Of a stretch of DNA of 45,475 bases, positions 42,565-45,475 are shown piece by piece. Source of the stretch: Planctomycetota bacterium. GTDB lineage: Bacteria; Planctomycetota; Planctomycetia; Pirellulales; Pirellulaceae. Position 1 is the first letter of the stretch, and every line of letters begins with the position of its first letter. The notes beneath the pieces were generated by a model. That model searched no databases. It had not been told where the DNA came from and worked only from the letters and a program-made list of their open reading frames with translations. The stretch is from assembly GCA_029259935.1 (NCBI GenBank), contig JAJDEH010000404.1:1-45475 (forward strand), written 5' to 3'. Position numbers and translations under genes: made by a program.

Positions 42565-42712
42565 TCAAGAGTTGGGGATGAAAACCAACTCTTGAGAGTA
42601 GACCGCTCGAAGCGGTCAAGGCAGCTCTCGAAGACACCGGGTACGCCCGAAGGCGACGCATGGCGAATCGGCAAGCTTCCGCACGGAATCTGACACGGCA
42701 AACTCCGTGCGG
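42565..42712 (-). ncRNA. Folded leader element, copy 3 (before acidic protein)
   Basis: Same order as copies 1 and 2: a 9-bp hairpin CCGCACGGA/TCCGTGCGG (42679-42712), GGAAGC, ATTCGCC, CGCC/GGCG hairpin, GGTGTCTTCGAGAGCTG, a 7-bp hairpin GACCGCT/AGCGGTC (42601-42617), and an 11-bp hairpin TCAAGAGTTGG / CCAACTCTTGA (42565-42595) with the 9-base loop TTTTCATCC. Both stems differ in sequence from copies 1 and 2, yet pair perfectly. Confidence 0.6.
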
Positions 42713-42734
42713 CAATGTTTTCCTACTCTGGGAG

Positions 42735-43127
42735 TTACCACACAATGTGAGCTACCCCCAATAAAAGGGCGTGAGCAATAAGGCCCAACTCAAGCCCCAG
42801 TCCTGGAATGACGCGGGGCTTCGTTCGAGTTGGCTCAGAGGCCCACTCAACTTTTCGGAACATCTTTCGCCAAGTGCTCATTGCTTTGCGGTCTGAATCA
42901 GTACGCTGTTGAAACTCAGCGAGCCTCGATTGGTGCTGTCTCTCGCGGAGCAAAACGCTGAACAACTCCTCCTCCAAATCAATCTGCTGAGCGAGCAGAC
43001 TGATGTTGACGACCCTTGGCTTTCGCCAGAATTGCCAACGATGCGGTCTGAGGACGATGGGTGCCGACATCTTCCTTTCGACCACTTCGGGTGAAGTTAC
43101 TGCCGATGATGTAACGGATTTCTCCAT
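42735..43127 (-). CDS. Small protein with C-terminal membrane span
   Basis: A 130-residue protein. A Ser/Thr-rich N-terminus is followed by a charged helical region (IDLEEELFSVLLRERQHQSRL) and a single hydrophobic end (LGLELGLIAHALLLGVAHIVW), so it is probably tail-anchored. No family is recognised. The start ATG 43127 follows a C-rich tract; a frame extending to 43742 gives a Cys/Pro-rich low-complexity sequence across the palindromic region and is not coding. Its role may be tied to the neighbouring transfer or replication functions. Confidence 0.65.
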   Translation of the reverse strand: MEKSVTSSAVTSPEVVERKMSAPIVLRPHRWQFWRKPRVVNISLLAQQIDLEEELFSVLLRERQHQSRLAEFQQRTDSDRKAMSTWRKMFRKVEWASEPTRTKPRVIPGLGLELGLIAHALLLGVAHIVW

Positions 43128-43148
43128 GGGAAAGGGGAGTAGGGGATA
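43128..43148 (-). promoter_or_regulatory. C-rich leader, copy 4
   Basis: On the minus strand, TACTCCCCTTTCC lies directly before ATG 43127. It is the weakest match of the four. Confidence 0.45.
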
Positions 43149-43334
43149 GGGAACCGCCCAAAGGCGGACACCGGGGACAACCGGACCAACGCATCGCTGC
43201 CGTGTCAGCGAACGATGGGAAATCCAATTGCCGAAGGTGTTCTCTCGATGATTCGTAAACACACACAACCAACAGCACACACATACCGGGCTCGTCGTGG
43301 GTGGGAGCGACTTAGCTGTTTCCAGAGAAACAGT

Positions 43335-43388
43335 CGAAAACATTGCGGTCCCCGTGGCCAATCTCCCTGTTCGACCGCAATGTTTTCG
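43335..43388. repeat. 16-bp perfect inverted repeat
   Basis: Arms 43335-43350 and 43373-43388 are perfect complements, with a 22-nt loop. Confidence 0.85.
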
Positions 43389-43406
43389 GGGGGCGCTGGG
43401 GGTCGC

Positions 43407-43522
43407 AACCCCCGGCTCATTTGGTTGAGGGGATAGAGGCAGAATCGAGGTGAAGCGACACGAAGTAGAGCGAAACCTCGATGTCCTTATTGTTGGCCCC
43501 GAAAGCAAATGAGCCGGGGGTT
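43407..43522. repeat. 17-bp perfect inverted repeat
   Basis: Arms 43407-43423 and 43506-43522 are perfect complements, with an 82-nt interior that holds another 8-bp hairpin. Confidence 0.85.
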
Positions 43523-43738
43523 GGAGTGAGCCTGCGAACGGAAAGCCACGGCACCCTAAGTCGCGTGGGTGGGGGAACATACAAACAAAACAAAAACAGC
43601 CAACAAAACAGGTCGAGTGTCCTGCTCCGCCTACTGCTCCGGTGCCTGCTCCGGCCATGTGTGCAGAGCCCTTGTTGGCATCGGCTCGACGGAGCGAGCC
43701 GGAGAACAGATACACCTCAAAAGAAGGGAGTAGGGGAG

Positions 43739-44638
43739 TCATGCTTCGCTTGCGACCTCCTCGATTTCCGGCTCCGTCTTTGGTGACAATCGTACGAGTG
43801 GTTCAGCTTCGTCACCCTCAGTGCGAAACCACACGGAACCATGCAGAAAGGAATTTGGGAATAGGTCAGTCTGGGAAGCAAACCGCCAGAGTGTTGCACC
43901 ATCCTTGTCAGCAAATGCCCGACGGAGAGCGTCCCGTCGTTTTTCATTCGGTGCTATCATCGTTACGAGAAATCTGTTGAGGGTCGTCGTCGGGAAATGC
44001 CGACGATGAAAACCGCGTTGGTGCAGCCCTGCGTATCCCGGTGCTTTCAACGCCGCAACGCGTTTATGCGAATAATTATCGCGATCTCTATCCACTTCGC
44101 AGTATGCAACCAGTCGATAGCCTTCGCTTTCGAGCAGATAGCCCGCATCAGGAATGCAGACAAGACGTGGTTGCTTCGTCAGTTCCGCAAAGAGCTTGAA
44201 GTGTTTCTTTGGATCGGGTTCCGCGACGTTGACCACTTCTTCTTCGTGGAACCATGACACAAGTTCAACAGGGGACTGCTCAATGGCTTGATCGACAAGG
44301 ATGTGCGTTCTGGCGACGGCAAGGTAGTGATGCAGTTGGTTGGGTCTGGCAACAGAAGTGGGTTTCAGCAGGTAGCTGTCGTCACCCGTGTGCTCGGCAA
44401 GGAACTGACAGCCTCTTCGGTCAAGGATATAGATCGGACTCGGAACACTGTCTCGTGGATTGATGAGCTGCAATGTCAGTCGTTTGATATATCCGTCACG
44501 GCACAAGCGAGCCGATCTCCGGCGTGTGAGTCGTCCATCCTGATCCGTCTGATAGCAGAGTGCCTGGATCATCTGGCGAGTCAGCACAAAATACCGCGCC
44601 AAGGCCAACAGTACGGGATAATCGCGTTCGGTTAGCAT
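43739..44638 (-). CDS. Replication-relaxation family protein
   Basis: A 299-residue protein. It opens with a winged-helix-like region (MLTERDYPVLLALARYFVL, then RRSARLCRDGYIKRL), followed by YILDRRGCQFLAEHTG and HHYLAVARTHILVD. The second half carries LVCIPDAGYLLESEGYRLVAYCEVDRDRDNYSHKR, whose PD...E..K-like layout suggests a nuclease-related fold. This is the pattern of the replication-relaxation family found in actinobacterial and planctomycete integrative elements, which is thought to act in element transfer or replication; activity here is inferred. AAGGTG precedes ATG 44638. Next to it lies the large palindromic region. Confidence 0.75.
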   Translation of the reverse strand: MLTERDYPVLLALARYFVLTRQMIQALCYQTDQDGRLTRRRSARLCRDGYIKRLTLQLINPRDSVPSPIYILDRRGCQFLAEHTGDDSYLLKPTSVARPNQLHHYLAVARTHILVDQAIEQSPVELVSWFHEEEVVNVAEPDPKKHFKLFAELTKQPRLVCIPDAGYLLESEGYRLVAYCEVDRDRDNYSHKRVAALKAPGYAGLHQRGFHRRHFPTTTLNRFLVTMIAPNEKRRDALRRAFADKDGATLWRFASQTDLFPNSFLHGSVWFRTEGDEAEPLVRLSPKTEPEIEEVASEA

Positions 44639-44647
44639 CGCACCTTC

Positions 44648-45133
44648 TTACTGCGAGAATGGATCATTGCCGGGATCGGAGAGGGGAGTATTCCAGCCAT
44701 CCCGGTTTCGATGAATGAGACGGAGATACGCACCGTCAATTGCAGCGGGGTCAACGTAGGACGGACGGAGCAGAAGCTCTGACACAAAGCCATCGAGTCG
44801 GTCATGTACTTCCGGGCCGATAGCAGCGACAACATCAGCGGGCTTCGGAAAGATCATGCGGGCGACGCCCAGACCTGCGACCACCGCGTGGCACTGCCCC
44901 ACTGGGAGGTTTGCCTGCCGCTGCTGCATGTTAAATTGCTGCTCGTTTGGCTGGTAATATGTCACAGACGACACTTGCTCCAGCCAGTCGTAAACCGGCT
45001 GCAATGTCGGTGAGTACGTGACGGAGCCACCGGACTGTTTGGTGACGGTTGCACTGTTACCGGACGTGGCACTCTGCGAACGACTGGAATTGATTCCACG
45101 GGAGTGTCCCACAGAGCGGGAAAAGGCATCCAT
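44648..45133 (-). CDS. C-terminal part of a conjugation-type protein
   Basis: A 161-residue frame, ending nine nt before the replication-relaxation gene. A Ser/Asn/Gly-rich stretch leads to a compact domain (VYDWLEQVSSVTYYQPNEQQF, ARMIFPKPADVV, HDRLDGFVSELLLRPSYV). This resembles the end of coupling or type IV transfer proteins of planctomycete elements, but I cannot prove it. The frame is open without any usual start codon up to 45424, and that 97-residue upstream stretch has the same Ser/Thr/Gly-rich character, so ATG 45133 may not be the true start. Either a rare start or a frameshift joins it to the partial frame at the window edge. Confidence 0.45.
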   Translation of the reverse strand: MDAFSRSVGHSRGINSSRSQSATSGNSATVTKQSGGSVTYSPTLQPVYDWLEQVSSVTYYQPNEQQFNMQQRQANLPVGQCHAVVAGLGVARMIFPKPADVVAAIGPEVHDRLDGFVSELLLRPSYVDPAAIDGAYLRLIHRNRDGWNTPLSDPGNDPFSQ

Positions 45134-45372
45134 AATGGTGCGAGCCCACGAGTTGCTGTGATTCTCGGATGTGCCGCTGGAATCACTTTGCCCGATGCCG
45201 TGGGTAAGACCTGTAACCGGACCTTCAAGAATGTCCTTGATCTGCTGTCCTTCGGCTGAACTGGTGCCGGTCTGCCTCGAAGAGCCCGTGCCATCGGAAC
45301 CACCGACAGTGTTACCTTGGTGGCGAGCGGTGCTCTCTGAGATGGTGCCGATATTCCGGACAGTCGAGTTGC

Positions 45373-45475
45373 TTAATCTAGGCCGTAAGTACCGGTGCCT
45401 CTTCTCTTCTGTTCCTTTTGTTGTTCACCAACGATTGATCCAGGGTGTTTCTTTTCCCAGGGCGCGGCAGAGATC
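45373..45475 (-). CDS. Right-edge fragment, end of an upstream gene
   Basis: A 33-residue frame enters from the right edge (SAAPWEKKHPG, then VGEQQKEQKRR) and ends at TAA 45373. It could be the end of another conjugation gene, or the part of the next protein before a frame change. No stop occurs in it before 45373. Too short to classify. Confidence 0.35.
   Translation of the reverse strand, partial: ISAAPWEKKHPGSIVGEQQKEQKRRGTGTYGLD

Larger units (their letters stand above)
43128..43738. other. 611-nt non-coding region with long inverted repeats
   Basis: No gene is seen, but pairing is extreme: 7-bp CTGTTTC/GAAACAG (43316-43333), 16-bp perfect CGAAAACATTGCGGTC / GACCGCAATGTTTTCG (43335-43388) and 17-bp perfect AACCCCCGGCTCATTTG / CAAATGAGCCGGGGGTT (43407-43523). 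The last encloses an 8-bp hairpin ATCGAGGT/ACCTCGAT. A 6-bp GGGGGT/ACCCCC hairpin (43398-43413) overlaps the long arm. The position, between the replication-relaxation gene and the small-gene block, suits a transfer origin or replication origin. Confidence 0.6.
38676..45475. mobile_element. Integrative element inserted at ssrA (right end beyond window)
   Basis: From the tmRNA 3' end onward all genes run leftward: integrase, excisionase, seven short genes, a replication-relaxation protein and part of another gene. This order, with integrase and excisionase next to the site, is that of an integrative and conjugative or mobilizable element. No phage structural gene is seen. The far end lies outside the window. 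Gene spacing is wide (130-610 nt) and the gaps are strongly folded, unlike the host region to the left. Confidence 0.85.

Noticed and set aside
40300..42712. The repeated leader elements as integron attC sites with gene cassettes.
   Set aside because: They lack the RYYYAAC/GTTRRRY ends, lie before ribosome sites rather than after genes, and the integrase is of the phage type.
42735..43742. A 335-codon frame beginning at the end of the replication-relaxation gene.
   Set aside because: Its first 205 codons read through perfect inverted repeats and give Cys/Pro-rich low-complexity sequence. Only the part from ATG 43127 is accepted.
1..45475. CRISPR arrays, rRNA, ordinary tRNA genes or transposase genes.
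   Set aside because: None seen. The only tRNA-like structure is the tmRNA.

Overview
The window looks like a chromosomal segment of a planctomycete, probably of the Pirellulales type. The evidence is gene content: a DUF1501 protein, PQQ-type beta-propeller proteins (one fused to a methyltransferase), an AlgE-like porin with a Cys-rich N-terminus, a tandem GYF_2 protease, a Usp cluster, and tetrahydromethanopterin (H4MPT) genes next to pabA. Functions are read from motifs and remembered family features; no database search was run.

Layout. 1-3585: edge of a lipopeptide/polyketide-type locus, with a fatty-acyl-AMP ligase running off the left end, a type II thioesterase and a 4'-phosphopantetheinyl transferase. 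3590-7997: a 1,252-residue exported protein made of about six STN/secretin-like modules, preceded by a PAS protein whose sigma54-activator AAA+ domain is cut just after Walker A. 8043-11449: five universal stress protein genes around a divergent intergenic region carrying a sigma54-like promoter in each direction. 11450-21413: a membrane protein, a nitrilase, a PQQ propeller-methyltransferase fusion, DUF1501, a porin and an HdeD-like protein.

21464-30172: a compact four-gene leftward operon. It encodes a zinc-ribbon GTPase, a GTPase-associated adaptor (GAP1-N2-like) with one membrane span, a giant coiled-coil single-span protein, and a GYF-GYF-TM-trypsin protease. Gene junctions are -4 to +10 nt (the last depends on start choice). 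I read this as a membrane-tethered GTPase-controlled protease system, plausibly a biological-conflict system, and it is the strongest candidate for a little-described system here.

30549-38089: housekeeping genes: a zinc ribbon protein, MsrP, a pabA-DUF447-beta-RFAP synthase cluster (pterin C1 carrier synthesis), pdxJ, a PQQ propeller protein and a cyclophilin.

38361-38720: tmRNA (ssrA, deduced tag AENNTLALAA). Its 3' end is the integration site of a mobile element that fills the rest of the window (38676 to beyond 45475): tyrosine integrase, excisionase, a string of short leftward genes, a replication-relaxation protein and part of what may be a conjugation protein. The element has two unexplained features. 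Three gene leaders share a folded RNA-like element with covarying stems and a 9-nt loop. Four other genes start behind a C-rich tract with no Shine-Dalgarno. A 611-nt non-coding stretch with long perfect inverted repeats may be its transfer or replication origin.
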